From positions 38,402-102,401 of the forward strand of contig JABYQS010000138.1 in NCBI GenBank assembly GCA_022592435.1: a DNA stretch of 64,000 bases, read 5' to 3'. The notes below the pieces were generated by a model. It was not told where the DNA came from. It saw nothing but the letters and a program-made list of their open reading frames with translations, and ran no database searches. Positions within the stretch are counted from its first letter, which is position 1. Each line of letters begins with the position of its first letter. A program made the position numbers and the translations under genes. Below are positions 1 through 11,390 of the stretch, in pieces. Origin of the DNA: Cerioporus squamosus. Its lineage: Eukaryota > Basidiomycota > Agaricomycetes > Polyporales > Polyporaceae.

Positions 1-1006
1 GAAGTTCATGACCTTGACGAGCTCGGGCGACGCGCGCCACGCGATCGCGGACATGGAGTTCACGCGCGAGAACTTGTAGTGGAGGTCCGCGAGCCCGCGG
101 TACTCGTAGATCGGCGCGACGCGCAGGTTCTCGACGATGTTGTAGATCGTCAGCGGGATCGTGAAGAGGATCTCGATCGACGCGAGGCCCATCAGCCGGA
201 AGTAGCGGTTGAAGGTGAGGTTGTTGTTCGACGCCATAAGCTCGTTGAACTGCCGCCGGCGTTGGAAGAACGCGCGCAGGGTGAGGATGCAGAACGTCGC
301 CGAGACGAGCCCGATGGGGATCGGCCAGCAGACGTAGAGGAGGTACGCAAGGAAAGTGTTCGGGTACTCCTCGATGCATCCAATGCCCTCAAGGATGTCG
401 AAACGGTGGCCCTGGTAGAACCAGTCTATGTATCGCGATGGATGTCAGGATAAGTGGATGAAGGATGGAGCTGTAGTGACGTACACAGGGCAATACCGAC
501 GACGGGGATTCCAAGACCGATGAGGAGGTCGGTCAGGAGGTTGCGCCGCTTGTCAGCCCGGCTGATCGACACCGCGGAGACGTTCGCGATGTGGTAGAGG
601 CGGCGGTTGATGACGAGGGACGCGCAGCAGACACCGAGACTGGATGCGATGTTGAAGCGGGTCGCTGCACGGATAGCGGTTAGTCTCGCGCGAAACTTCG
701 CCAGAAGACGGTACGAGCACTTACTGATATCGCACCAGACCGGGGCCACGTTAATCGCGTTGTTCCTCCAGATCATCATGTTAATGAACTGGAGGAGGCA
801 CTGGCCACCCATCCAGAAGATGTAGAGCACGCAGCCGACGTTCCATGCTGCATATCGCTCCATTCAACATCTGCCCAGTTTCTCGCTGCGGAAAGCAAGG
901 ATGACGTACCTTCCAAGTGCCAGTAAAGCGGAACGGAGATGAGAATAAAAGCGAGCAGCGAGAACGCCGCGTTGATGTCGACCTGAACCAGCCAAGAGAC
1001 AGCCAT
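1..1006 (-). CDS. STE3-type pheromone receptor, 3' part missing (runs off left edge)
   Basis: Seven-pass GPCR of the fungal STE3 family, which binds farnesylated peptide pheromones at the plasma membrane and signals through a G protein during mating. Exons on the minus strand are 910-1006, 725-847, 485-664 and 425 down to below 1; all three introns (60-62 nt) are GT-AG and keep the frame. The ATG at 1006 opens directly into a hydrophobic first helix. Family-like stretches in order are WCDITTRFNIASS, INRRLY, QGHRFDI, a QRRRQFNEL loop, and NRYFRLMGLASIEI, followed by WRASPELVKV at the window edge. The last helix and cytoplasmic tail lie outside the window. In homobasidiomycetes such receptors sit in the mating-type B locus, but non-mating STE3-like copies are common. 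I found no pheromone precursor next to it, so mating specificity is not established. The family call is firm. Confidence 0.93.
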
Positions 1007-3251
1007 TTCGGAGAAGACCAGTATTATTCGACGCTACTGAGTGTACAGCGGTACAGAAGCAGTAGGCGGAGGGCGGCTGGGGCGTCGGGAGGCTGCGCGG
1101 TGAGCGGGGAAGCCTGAGGGGAAGCTCGCGATGTGCAGCGGAGGAGCGACTGCTGGTGCAACCCGTCCGCCAACGTCCTACTTTAATCCATCCCCACCGT
1201 CGCAAGCTAGCGCACCGATTCGGGCGCAACCTTGTATTCGGCTACGGTCGCGGCAATCGCAGACGCAGTGAGACGCTTCATTCGGTACTCACTTTGACTT
1301 TCCTAATCCGGACGCTACCTTGTACTCGCTCCAGATTTGGGCAGACCTCGGTGATCTCGACATGTGGCGGGCTGGTCACCGGGGGAAGTTTTGAGTTCTG
1401 AGCAGAAGGCTGAGAATCACAGGCGACATGTTCCCATGCCTATACTGAAAGCAGGATCAAAGGAGTGGCCAGAGAAGGAAGGCTGAACCTCTCACCTAAC
1501 TGGGAATCCCTTTGACATTCGCCTATGAACGACTTCCTGATTTCGCGCAATACGCTGCGGGCCGCCGTCACGATATGGCCAGACGCTGTAGAGATGCTGC
1601 CAAAGTACAAGACGAGGTGGATATGGCAGTCGAAGTGTGCGATAGACAATGTCGCCAAGTACTCGAGCGCCGGTGCAGGACCACCCTGCCGCAATACATT
1701 CCGAGTAACGCCATGTTGTCTGCGACGGAGGAAACAAGCAGGTTGTCGGATCGAGAAGAAAGCAGCAGTACCAGAGTCGTCGTTCGCCGTTCTTGTTGGA
1801 GGAGGATATGCCGAGGAAGGCAGCGAGCGCTATGCGAACCAGTTCCAGATGATGCAAGTCCCGTTGCTGGAGGTAACGGAAGGATCCCTCAGGAGGAGTG
1901 TAGGTGTGGTGGTGTTCACGATGCAAGGACGTCGGGGAGGCACTTGTGCGGGTGGAAGATATATGTAGGCCCACCGCCTCTATTGTCTTGCATGCGAGTG
2001 GCACTAGCGCGCGTCAGCTATTGTCTTGCCATCGGGATATCAGATCTGGATGGCATACCGGCAACCAGCCCGCAACTCCGGACCGCTCCCTACCGCTCCT
2101 CGACGACCAGCACTACATAGTACTGCGCAAATCTACGACCTTCTGCAACTGTTCCTCTTCAGCTTCTCACGAGGGCGCGCAAGTTCTCGAATTGGGGAAC
2201 CTGGGTCAGACTTGCGAGTTGCAGCTGCTTCGGCATGCAGTGGGCTCACGCGCCGGGTGACTTGCGGCCCCATGAATACCCTTGCGTCCAGATTGCGACT
2301 GCTCACCGTGTACTCAGTCGCCCTGCCATGCAGATTCGCTCGCGAGACCCATGGATGGCCATGCTGCCAGCTGACTTCGTGAGGGGTACTGATCGGATTG
2401 TCAATGCCGTCATGCTTGCGCATGCGTTGCCGCCGACGCCCGAAACGTCCAGCTTGATCAACCTCCTAATATATGCGATCTAAGTAGAGCACTGTTTTCA
2501 GCAACCGAGGTTCAGCTTCTCTACACAGAGAAATACTTACAGAGACTGCCGCCTGCAGGTTTGTGATATGGCTGAGAGCAATCTATCGACCAAGAGTTGC
2601 GCGACGCGCGACATCCCGGTACAACCACATCGAAGCGTCCTCGACAGACCGAGTTGCCTGTAGCCAAGAGTTGCAAACGAAACCATGGTCAGTGAAGAGG
2701 CAGCGTAGATGAAAGGGAGGGACGCGCTTGATATGAGCCTCAGGCTTCCTCGCTCCTGTCCCGCCTCTCCGATAGAGAACCTATCGTGCACTGCGACGGT
2801 ATGTGTGCAGTACTCCACGAGTGTCTGCCATTTCAAAGCCTGAGATGGGTTGGTGTGGTTGAGCAATGCGATCCATGAGAGTGCGAATGAGTTCAAGTCT
2901 AGGTTCAAGCTGTTCGCTGCGGCAGTGTCTCCACCGTCCAGCCACAGCCAGCCACCAAGGCAGATCACATCGGGCGACCTCAGCTGTGCATGTGAGCGCC
3001 CATCGGTACTCCTGCCTCGGCCCTGATAACTTATCTCTGTCTTTCCTGGTCCAGGACTTTCACGGGCATCGATGAAGTTTGCAGTCTTACATAGTTTACA
3101 ACGCGCGATGTGTAACGGCAAGTACCTATATAGACTGTGCGAAGCGTGGCCGATGCGGCCACAGGCTGGCAGGAAGGACGCCACGCGCCGCCGGCGCCGC
3201 GTCGTTTCCGACCAGCTAAAACTTAGAATTTGAACACTTTGACCTCCTCCA
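1007..3251. other. Intergenic stretch, no gene supported
   Basis: This 2.2-kb stretch lies between the divergent STE3-type and MYND genes. Long open frames exist on the minus strand (1492-2004 and 2537-3343) and the plus strand (1512-2120). They overlap each other in several frames, show no recognisable domain, and the one at 2537-3343 runs into the 5' end of the MYND gene. A hydrophobic minus-strand piece near 1500-1690 could be the remnant of a membrane-protein exon, but I cannot assign it. I looked for a short reading frame ending in a CAAX box, as a pheromone precursor would, and found no convincing one by eye. Confidence 0.4.
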
Positions 3252-4559
3252 TTGGACGTCACTCGCACTCGACACACACCCATCGTTGGCACATCCAGCA
3301 TGAGGACTCTAACACAGTTTACCCTCCAGATGCCCGAGGACATGCCGTTCTACGAGAACGAGGACGTGCTCGTCCGGTTCCGCCACTCATCGCTCTACGA
3401 TTACCGACATACGCCCGATATGCAAGCACACTTCATTGAGTGCTCGAACCATCTCTCGCGCAACTCCTTTGTGAGCCTTTTGCCAGGGATGGACGAAGGT
3501 GACGGCGAAAAAGTGCTCGATATCGGCCTCCGGTAAGAGTCGTCCACAAACTGGATCATGATCTCTCACTTCGTGCGCCGAGGACGTATACTTACTCATG
3601 CTCCAAAGGTATTATTCTGGCTGCTCGGTCAAACAGGTGAACATTCACCGCGCCATCCACTTGTGGGAAATGATCACGGACGTAGAAAGCGACATGCCCG
3701 TGTCTTCGTCCCGCGCCTCGCCCTCGCTCCTCGCACGCGCCTACTCCTGTCTCACCTACGCGTACTTCGAGCTACACCGCTCCGCGTATCAAGGCGAGGC
3801 TGTCGAACCCGACCCGACACTACCGCTCGACCATCCCCTCCCCACGCGCACTCCGAACCCGAAACTCGCGAGCGACTTGCTGTATGTCGCGGCGGTGTAC
3901 GCGGACGCCGCTGTACAGGAAGGGCTCGTCAGTCCCATCGTCCTGTACACGGCGTCATGGATCATGGGCGTTGGCAAACGCGATGGGGTCGACCTCAAGC
4001 GCAGCGCCCGGTACGGAGGCTTGACGTACCTTTGGAAGGCAGAGGAGGCGCGCACGAAGGAGTACGAGGCGGAGCAGCGCAAGAAGGCCGCAAAGGTCGC
4101 AAAGGCGCCGAATGCGTACATCTGCGCTGCACCTGGCTGCGGAATTGCTGGAAACGAGAAGAAGGCGTTGATGAAGTGCGGCGGGAGGTGCCCCATGGCG
4201 CGGAAGCCGCACTATTGCAGCAAGGAGTGCCAGAAGAAGGTACGAGGGCACCCTCTTCGCTCGGTGCAGACCTGGGTTGACGGACTTTGTTCTAGGACTG
4301 GAAGGCTCATAAGGCATACTGCAAGCCTGACGACGAGCTCATTGAGCGTCCTCCGGAAATCCCTGTTGACGGTGCGCCTAGGCTCAACGCCGACGATAAC
4401 ACGATTCCTCTACCCCCACCTATACCTGATGAGAATTACGAGGGACCGGCGCGTGCTATCGAGATGGATATTCCTGGAGAAGGAAGAGTGCGCTTGGAGT
4501 CGAGGAACCTCACTCCTGCCGTATTGCGATGGATGCGCGATATGACAACTGCCCGGTAA
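3252..4559 (+). CDS. MYND-type zinc finger protein
   Basis: Exons are 3252-3532, 3609-4239 and 4296-4559, giving 391 residues. Both introns (76 and 56 nt) are GT-AG and restore the frame; the second falls inside the zinc finger. The N-terminal two thirds is an alpha-helical region of the TPR/Sel1-like kind seen in many basidiomycete MYND proteins, with no motif I can name. The MYND finger lies near residues 270-320: YICAAPGCGIAG, CGGRCPMARKPHYCSKECQKK, then DWKAHKAYC across the intron. MYND fingers bind proline-rich peptides in partner proteins; substrate and pathway here are unknown. The tail ends in a short acidic and proline-rich segment. The ATG at 3252 was taken as the first in frame; ATG 3300 is an alternative. 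A single long plus-strand frame over 3598-4545 is an artefact of reading through both introns. Confidence 0.85.
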
Positions 4560-5037
4560 AAGACCAGGAAGACGGGATTGTGGTTGGTTTCGCGTGCTAA
4601 TGATATTCTTGCTTGCTGTATCTTTGTGCTTACAGTGTTGCTACTAATCTTTGCCATGCAATGCTGCTTCGGCTGAAAGACAACTTACACAGGACGGCCT
4701 TAGATGTAGGAGAGGCTGGCTGGGGGAGCAGGTCCCACCTCTGTTCTGCGCGAGAGATGACACGTATAAGTACTATGCTGTGCGTATGCACGGCACGGCG
4801 GAGTTGTATTGCGTTCGGCTACGCACCCACTGAGTGCTCCTGATGGATATGATACAACTAAAAGATACTGCCTAAAACCCTGCTACCAGAGAGAGGGATC
4901 CGTGTCGGACACGGATGGGATATGTACATACAATATCTTACAATGCGTGGCTGGAGTCCCTGGACTCCCCGGCTAGGCTGTGGTCGACCGAGGCTAGCAC
5001 AAATAATATCCAACATGTCACATGTGCTTGCTCAGTG
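4560..5037. other. Convergent 3' intergenic region
   Basis: About 480 bp separate the stop of the plus-strand MYND gene from the stop of the minus-strand transporter, so the region should hold both 3' untranslated regions and polyadenylation signals. I see no gene in it. Confidence 0.6.
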
Positions 5038-6744
5038 CTATACGCGCGCGAAAGCGTTCGAGTCTATGCGGAGCTTGGCCATGAGCATGAAGAGGGACCC
5101 GACGATCACACTCGTCCCGCTCAGGACGATGAGTCCCGAGTACGAGCCGTGCGTGAGCCTCAGAAGGGCGCCTGCCGCCGGATTCCCAACGAGGGACCTG
5201 GAAGACGGGCACGAGGAACTGATGAGTAAACTTGACACCTCGAAAGAGAATGGACCGGCGAATGACTCACGGAAACGAGATGATACTGTACAGAAGGCCG
5301 ATCCGCATCCCGATCTCCCTGATGTCCGAGATCTGTGCGATGCAGGGCACGATGAGCGCGTTGAACGCGCCCGAGAAGAGGCCGTAGAGCGCAGCGTACG
5401 CGGCAAGCGGGACGAATGAGTGTGCGGCGGGCCACAGCAGGAGCGTGGACAGGCCCGCGAGGGCTGCGCAAGGGACGAGCAGCGCGAAACGTCCGAACGC
5501 GTCGGCGAAGTGCGCGGGTGCGATCCGCCCGAGCACGCTCCCGGCGTTGAGCACGGCGAGGACGTAGAAGGCCGTGTCGGGCGAGATGCCCTGGTCGGAG
5601 GCGTATGAGACGATGTACGTGAACGGAGTGAAGAGGCCTGCGGTGGACGGGAGCGTGCGTAGAAAAGACGGGCGGTAATATGTCAGCATCGGATCGGAGC
5701 GGAGGGTAGGGGGCGGTGAGGATCATGGAGTAAAAACGCACCGAGGGCCATGAAGCAGCTTCCGACCACGAGAAGCGCGAAGGGTGGGTCCTGGAGGGCG
5801 CGCAGGCCGTGCCATGCACCGTCCCTGTCCTCCTTGGAATGCGTGTGGTCTGGAGAAGATGTCGCCTGCCTTGATACCATAGCCGTTGCCGTGACGCAGA
5901 AAACCAGGCAGATGAGTGCTGAGACCCGAACTCCGCAAACGAACCCGACCCTGGTGAACAGGTACTGCAAGAGAATAGGATAGACCGTGCCACCTGGCAA
6001 GCAAGGATGATCAGCAGGATGCCGGTGGTGCGATTGGTATGCATGCAACCCACCTATTCCCGACCCGACCATCGCGATTCCCAGCGCTGTTGCCCGGTAT
6101 TTGCTGAAGTGAGTCGAGATGGACGCTAATGGCGGGTAAAATCTGACGGGTGGTAGGATCAGCATCTTCGATAGCCGAGTGTAACCACAAGCCCGGAATA
6201 GAGGCGCTAAGCACTCACAGCATGCCCACACCGAGCCCAGATAGCACGCCCTGTGCTATGATGTACTCGTGGTACCCGCGAGCCATGCTCGTCAACGCGA
6301 TGCTGACAACGTATATGACGGTCCCGAGCGCCATGATCACCCGCGGCCCGTAGACGTCGAACACGCGACCGACGAAACCGCCCTGCAGAAGACCAGGCGT
6401 GAGCAAACAAGCTTGCGCGAGGCCGATCGGACAACGGCACTCACGGAGAAAAAGAACACCCATAGTTGAATCGATCCGATCCATGCTATTGTCGAGGGGT
6501 GGAGGTCCTGCAGTTGGTGGGTCGTGTACCACGACTGGAAGGTCCCGAAAGCATTCATCTGTCCGAATGAACAGAACAACGCGAGGAATGCACCGAAGAC
6601 CGTGAGCCAGGCTGCGGGCCCACCGTCAGCGGGGATGTCGTATGCCTCCGCGCCGCCTTCGTCTGCAGTGGGGTCGTCCTTCCGACGTATCGAGCCGTAG
6701 GTCGGTGCTCTCTTCAGAGCGGCCTTTAGGGACATCAAAGACAT
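5038..6744 (-). CDS. MFS transporter, monocarboxylate (MCT) type
   Basis: Twelve-helix major facilitator of the monocarboxylate porter type, expected in the plasma membrane; the substrate cannot be read from sequence. Exons on the minus strand are 6445-6744, 6219-6382, 6054-6142, 5742-5993, 5271-5637 and 5038-5197, 443 residues in all. Features in order: a hydrophilic N-terminus with the YGSIRR and AYDIPADGGPAAWLTVFGAFL stretch that typically precedes MCT helix 1, the FGVF-like segment FGTFQSWY, GGFVGRVFDVYGPR (loop 2-3 signature), FYPPLASISTHFSKYRATALGIAMVGSGIGG, TVYPILLQYLF, a central loop, then NAGSVLGRIAPAHFADAFGRF and a C-terminus ending KLRIDSNAFARV. The acceptor after helix 4 was fixed by frame: the nearer AG gives a stop, while the AG at 6143-6144 restores the family sequence. 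Intron 6054/5993 is 60 nt and in frame, so retention would be silent for frame. Confidence in the family is high. Confidence 0.92.
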
Positions 6745-8689
6745 GACGGTCGTAAGGAGGGTGGAGGTGGGGTAGAAGAAACGTTGAAGAGAGATACCGA
6801 GTCTTGCTCGTCGCTGAAGTCTGGAGGGCCTTCAACCGAGACGAGTCCGCATTTAAGAACATTCCGTGTCCGTACATGACGGTTGATAGCTACGCACGGA
6901 GGGACGTCCGTGGTCCGCTGCTCGTGGAAAACGCAAGATTGCTTATTCGGCCTACGGCTAGAACGGCTATATCAATATCAGCAGCGGCGTTCCACCTGGG
7001 CTGTGGGAGCGCCACGCATCGCGCCCCGGGCGCAGGTCGGAGGAGCATGGGTTGAAACGTACTGAGCCTCCACCTCGCCTGCCAGCAAAGAGTTGCGCCG
7101 GGACGAAAACGGGAGCGGCGCTAACCATACCTCCGTGACAGTCGGGTTCCCTGCCATGCTCAAGCACAGCATCAGTGGAAAGTGTGCCGACCGATGCCTG
7201 AATCGCGGACGCGAATCTGGATCGCGAGGAACGAGGTCGGAACACAGTGTGAGATTCGGACAATCTGCGAAGGCCACGCATGAAGATTGCACTCAGGAAG
7301 GTTATCGGACTGGCTTACGACTTGGGAGAAGAGGCTACACAAGCCTGGCCGTGAGGTCCGCGTTCGGGACTAATGCCGGAGAAGGACAGAAAACTTGGAG
7401 GGCGTGACCTGGCTTGATCATTCGAACGCTCTACTTCGGCAATGATAGAGCTAGACACGGGACCTCGCGTGGGTACCTGCACACTGCGTATTCCGTACAC
7501 CTTTCAACCTTCAAGTCAGTCAAGGACGGTAGGATCGATGAAACACACCTAGGACGGCTTGGCATCTTGCTCTCAATCCCAAACTTGATTACATATCCGC
7601 GGTGACTGACGTGCAGCTGACACTGGACCTGGCCCTGTCGGATACTATTCGAAGGGCGGACGTGCTGCTTGCATACGGAAAAGGGCAAGTGTCTACGCTC
7701 TGATGCCTCGTCGGTCTTAATGTGTGGGAGCACTTGGGCGGTGCGAACTCTGCTTTACGTGTTGGCTGGTTTGAACTTTGGAGCGGGATGCGCATGTACC
7801 TGTGAAGTCTTCCTGTTCGGGTGAGATCTAGACCCAACCTTAAACCGGCGTCCCGAAAGAACGCCGGGAGTTCTGTCTGCTAAGTTAAGTTCTCAAAGTA
7901 TCCGTCAGAGGCGAATGTTATAGGCTGCATGATACACTCACGAGACTGACTGGAGAGAATGCGACTACCTTTCACCCGGTACTTGCACGGCTCGTTGAGA
8001 TTGTTTGCTCCTGCGGCGGGGTTGACCATGCAGCAGAGCGAACAATGGGCTGTTGTGGGGAGTCGCCGTGCTATGGTGACGAGACCAATAACTATCAACG
8101 ATGATCTTAGTATAGTAGCCCAGCGTGACCTTAAGGTCTAGACACCGGAAAACAGTCTCATATCCAGCCGTCATAGGCGCGACCCTCCTTCAAAACTGGC
8201 AGCAGTAAAGGGATAGAGACGTGACATCTCCATGCCTCGAAGCATCTGGTGACAGTCTCGTCCCTAGACAGAGATGGGCCGTCTACTAAGTTCCGTATAG
8301 ACGATGAGGGATATTGATGCTGACACGTCGAACCCCGGCCACGCGAGGGATCCTACAAATAAGCTCTAGATTCCTGGCGCAGGAAGACACAAAGAACGTG
8401 AACGCAGTGCTCTGTTGGAAGAAGGGATGGGGTAGAGAGATGTCCTGCGAGCAACGGAACGGTCCCACTATATCAAGTGAGGTTGTTTGGTGCTGTTAGG
8501 ATCCAAGGCTCTTGGCAAACAGATGCAAATAACGCCTACGCGTCCCTTGCGCGTCACGCGCTCGACGCGCAAGCCTTGCGCGCCTCTCGTCGTCCACCGT
8601 CTCCGCCGAACTTGCCATCGCACTACGATTGATCTTGTCGTCTTCTTTGCTGCTGAACTTGTGATCTTCTTTGCTTCCATTGCTGCACA
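6745..8689. other. Divergent intergenic region
   Basis: About 1.9 kb lie between the minus-strand transporter start (6744) and the rpn9 start (8690). It should contain both promoters. Short overlapping open frames occur throughout, but none has a domain or splice pattern that I can support. I see no repeat or RNA gene. Confidence 0.5.
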
Positions 8690-11000
8690 ATGGCTGCACC
8701 CATGGCTGTCGACAACGCGAAGCCACCGAAGCTCGACATTGACGAGTTTCTCACTCTGGCCGTCTCGGAAACACCACAAGAGCTCCATCCACTCTTCGAG
8801 TCTTTTCGGACGCTCTACGGTCGTAAGTACGTGACAGATTACTTCGTATGCTGACTTAGGCGAGTGTATTGACGACGCTTGCATCTAGACTATGGCACCA
8901 ATTGACGAACAAACTCTTCGAGTTCTTCGACCACCCCCTATCAAGACCGTACCGCGTCGATGTATTCAACAAGTTCGTTCGGGACTTCGAGTCAAAGTTG
9001 AATCAGTTGAGATTGGTGGAGATGGGCGTGAAGGTGTCGAAGGAGATCGATAGTGAGTATTCCCATTCCTTGTCCCAAGTCCTATTCTCCCCCACTTCGC
9101 TACGTTGGTGTGTGCAACGTGCTATCATGAGCCGGCGAGGCTCGCAGACAGGGTCCCGCCCTTAAATACATTGTCTGCCTCCGCGCTATCGCGACCCACG
9201 TACGTGAGCCTCCCCGAGCTCAACCGCTTCGACCCCGAGAACATCGGATTGTGGCAATTTCGGCGACCCGGAGAAGCGGGCGGGGAACGAGGAGCTTATG
9301 CATCGACACGACGCAACGCTCCGGCCACCTATGTACTTTGTGGTCAGTAACTCCGAAGCCGCCGTCGGTGGCGATCGCGGGCGAAGGGCGGCGGCGTCGC
9401 GGCGGGAGGTGCCACGGGCCACTGGCAGGACGTTAAATGGAGTGACCCGGATGTGCCACCATGGTCGCTGGTCGGTCACGGAGCAGTGGCGTGGACTCTC
9501 CGCTGGAGCTTTCCATGGAGAGCGATCCCCGGCTTCTGACTCTCTGTCATAACCTGTTTGACGGGGATTTGGGCGCGAACGTATCTCGCAAGCGTCCCTG
9601 AGCCCCTCGGGTGGGACGACGAGGCTGGAGTGTGAAGTTACTCTGACTTCAGGCAGCTCTACATGCACGCATGCGTGGAGGGAGAAGTTGTGAGTCGTGT
9701 ACATGATCGAGTAAGGCCCGGCCTGGGATCCCTGTCCTGCCGCCCGACCCTGCAATGCAAAAGACTCGTTATGAACATCTTCTCTTCCGCCCGCCTGAGC
9801 GAGTTCTAACACTTGCACTGCAGATCCCGCAACACACCTCCAATTTCTCAAAGACCTGCTCGAACGCGTCAACACCGAGAAGTCACCTGAAGCACACGTT
9901 CTTCTCCTAGCGACACTTGCTCACGCGAAGCTCCTGTATGGTGACCACGAGGGTACAAAGAACGACATCGACGCTGCGTGGAAAGTCCTCGATGAGCTAT
10001 CTGGAGTTGAGCCGTCCGTGAACGCGGCTTACTATGGCGTCGCTGCGGACTATTACAAGGTCAGAGATTGAGCCCCGTGCACGATGCGCCTCTTCCACCA
10101 GTCACTCACACGCTTCTGGACCGTGTCTGCAGTCAAAAGCGGAGTATGCGCCGTACTACAAGAACTCGCTTCTGTACCTTGCGTGCATCGACCCTGCAAA
10201 AGATCTCACACAAGAGGAGCGTGTGCTCCGTGCACACGACCTCGGAATCGCCGCCTTCCTTGGCGACACGATCTACAACTTCGGTGAACTGGTATGTCGC
10301 CGATCCCTCCTGCCGCATTCAGACGCGTGTACTTAATACCACCCCACGATGTGCCCGACCACAGCTCATGCACCCCATCCTCGACGCGCTCGATAGCACC
10401 CCACACGAGTGGATCAAGAAGCTGCTGTTCACGTTCAATGAGGGCAATATCGGCAAGTTCGAGGCACTCGCCCCTCTGTTTCCCAAAGAGGTGCGTTAGC
10501 GTCATCGTCCTACCGTGCTCGAGCGCCACTCCCTCGTATTTGTGTTGATGCTTATCCACGTCCTCGCATTGGGTCGAATGTGCAGCCGATCTTGCAAGAG
10601 AACTACCCGTTCCTGCGACAGAAGATCTGTCTCATGGCGCTCATCGAGTCGGTGTTCAAGCGAGGCGCGTATGACAGAACCATGTCGTTCCAGACGATTG
10701 CTGAGGAGACACGCCTGCCGCTCGACGAGGTAGAGCACCTGGTCATGAAAGCGTTGAGGTATGCACGTTCGAGCGCTCGTCTGCTGGTTTCGGTCGCTCA
10801 TGGTCATTGTCTTCTGCAGCCTCAAGCTGATCAAGGGGTCGCTCGACCAAGTGGAACAGAAGGCGCAAATTTCATGGGTGCAGCCGCGGGTGCTCTCACG
10901 AGAGCAGATCAGCCAGCTCGCGCAGAGGCTTGCTGGCTGGAATTCGAAGCTGCACCAGGTCGAGGAGCGCATTGCACCCGAGGTTCTCGTGAACAGCTGA
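8690..11000 (+). CDS. rpn9: 26S proteasome regulatory subunit Rpn9 (PSMD13)
   Basis: Non-ATPase subunit of the 19S proteasome lid; in the family it is a PCI-domain scaffold that helps hold the deubiquitinase Rpn11 module and acts in cytosol and nucleus. Exons are 8690-8826, 8889-9052, 9824-10059, 10133-10291, 10365-10490, 10586-10758 and 10820-11000, 391 residues, the usual length. Diagnostic stretches are LWHQLTNKLFEFF, FVRDFESKLNQLRLVEMGVK, NPATHLQFLKDLLERVN, AYYGVAADYYKSKAEYAPYYKNSLLYL, then the PCI winged-helix part (LMALIESVFKRGAYDRTMSF through RLPLDEVEHLVMKAL) and the C-terminal WVQPRVLSREQISQLAQRL. Donors and acceptors are canonical and frames join exactly. The start ATG at 8690 has a second in-frame ATG four codons on. 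Intron 2 is unusually long (771 nt, see separate entry). Confidence 0.95.
9053..9823 (+). other. Oversized intron 2 of rpn9 (771 nt)
   Basis: The intron starts GTGAGTATT and ends with a good branch-point and acceptor (TTCTAACACTTGCACTGCAG). The other rpn9 introns are 60-110 nt. The interior, about 9100-9780, therefore looks like inserted sequence. It holds a minus-strand open frame (9186-9875) and a plus-strand one (9105-9350) that I regard as chance frames. I could not find terminal repeats or a target duplication by eye. Confidence 0.7.
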
Positions 11001-11390
11001 ACGTTGTAGTCGTCATCTCGTGTATAGTAGCATACCGGACCCTTAATGTAGCTTGTTCTTGTGGCCACAATGCGCGTGCACGCCCGTACGGGGCGGCAAG
11101 TGGGTGGAACTTGATGCGGATGCGGGGAGGTGTGGCTGAGACCCCCGAGCGGCACAGCAGCTCAAGCTGGGCTTTGTCCGCAACTGCCACCTCGCGCCAG
11201 GCGCATGTTGATCACCACGTTCCATATATCCCCAACGTGTTATTTGGCCGTGCTCCTTTTCATTTCCTATCTCTGGACATCATAACGAGCTGCTGTGGAG
11301 GCCACCTGCGATCCGAATACTCACCCCCATAACTCGTAACCGCCGTCACCCAGCACACGGAGAACGTCACGACCACCCCTCCAACCCGCG
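11001..11390. other. Short intergenic region
   Basis: About 390 bp between rpn9 and the double-Myb gene, both on the plus strand. It should hold the rpn9 3' end and the promoter of the next gene. I see no further feature. Confidence 0.5.

Noticed and set aside
1512..2120. 202-codon plus-strand open frame
   Set aside because: Opposite-strand frames of similar length cover the same DNA; the product is Arg/Cys/Ser-rich with no domain and no splice context.
2537..3343. 268-codon minus-strand open frame
   Set aside because: No recognisable family, composition unlike a folded protein, and it overlaps the start of the well-supported MYND gene.
3598..4545. 315-codon plus-strand open frame ending in a Cys-containing tail that might suggest a CAAX box
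   Set aside because: It reads through the second intron of the MYND gene; correct splicing gives the standard MYND ending and no CAAX box.
9186..9875. 229-codon minus-strand open frame over rpn9 intron 2 and part of exon 3
   Set aside because: It lies inside a confidently spliced gene, has no domain, and is explained by GC-rich composition.
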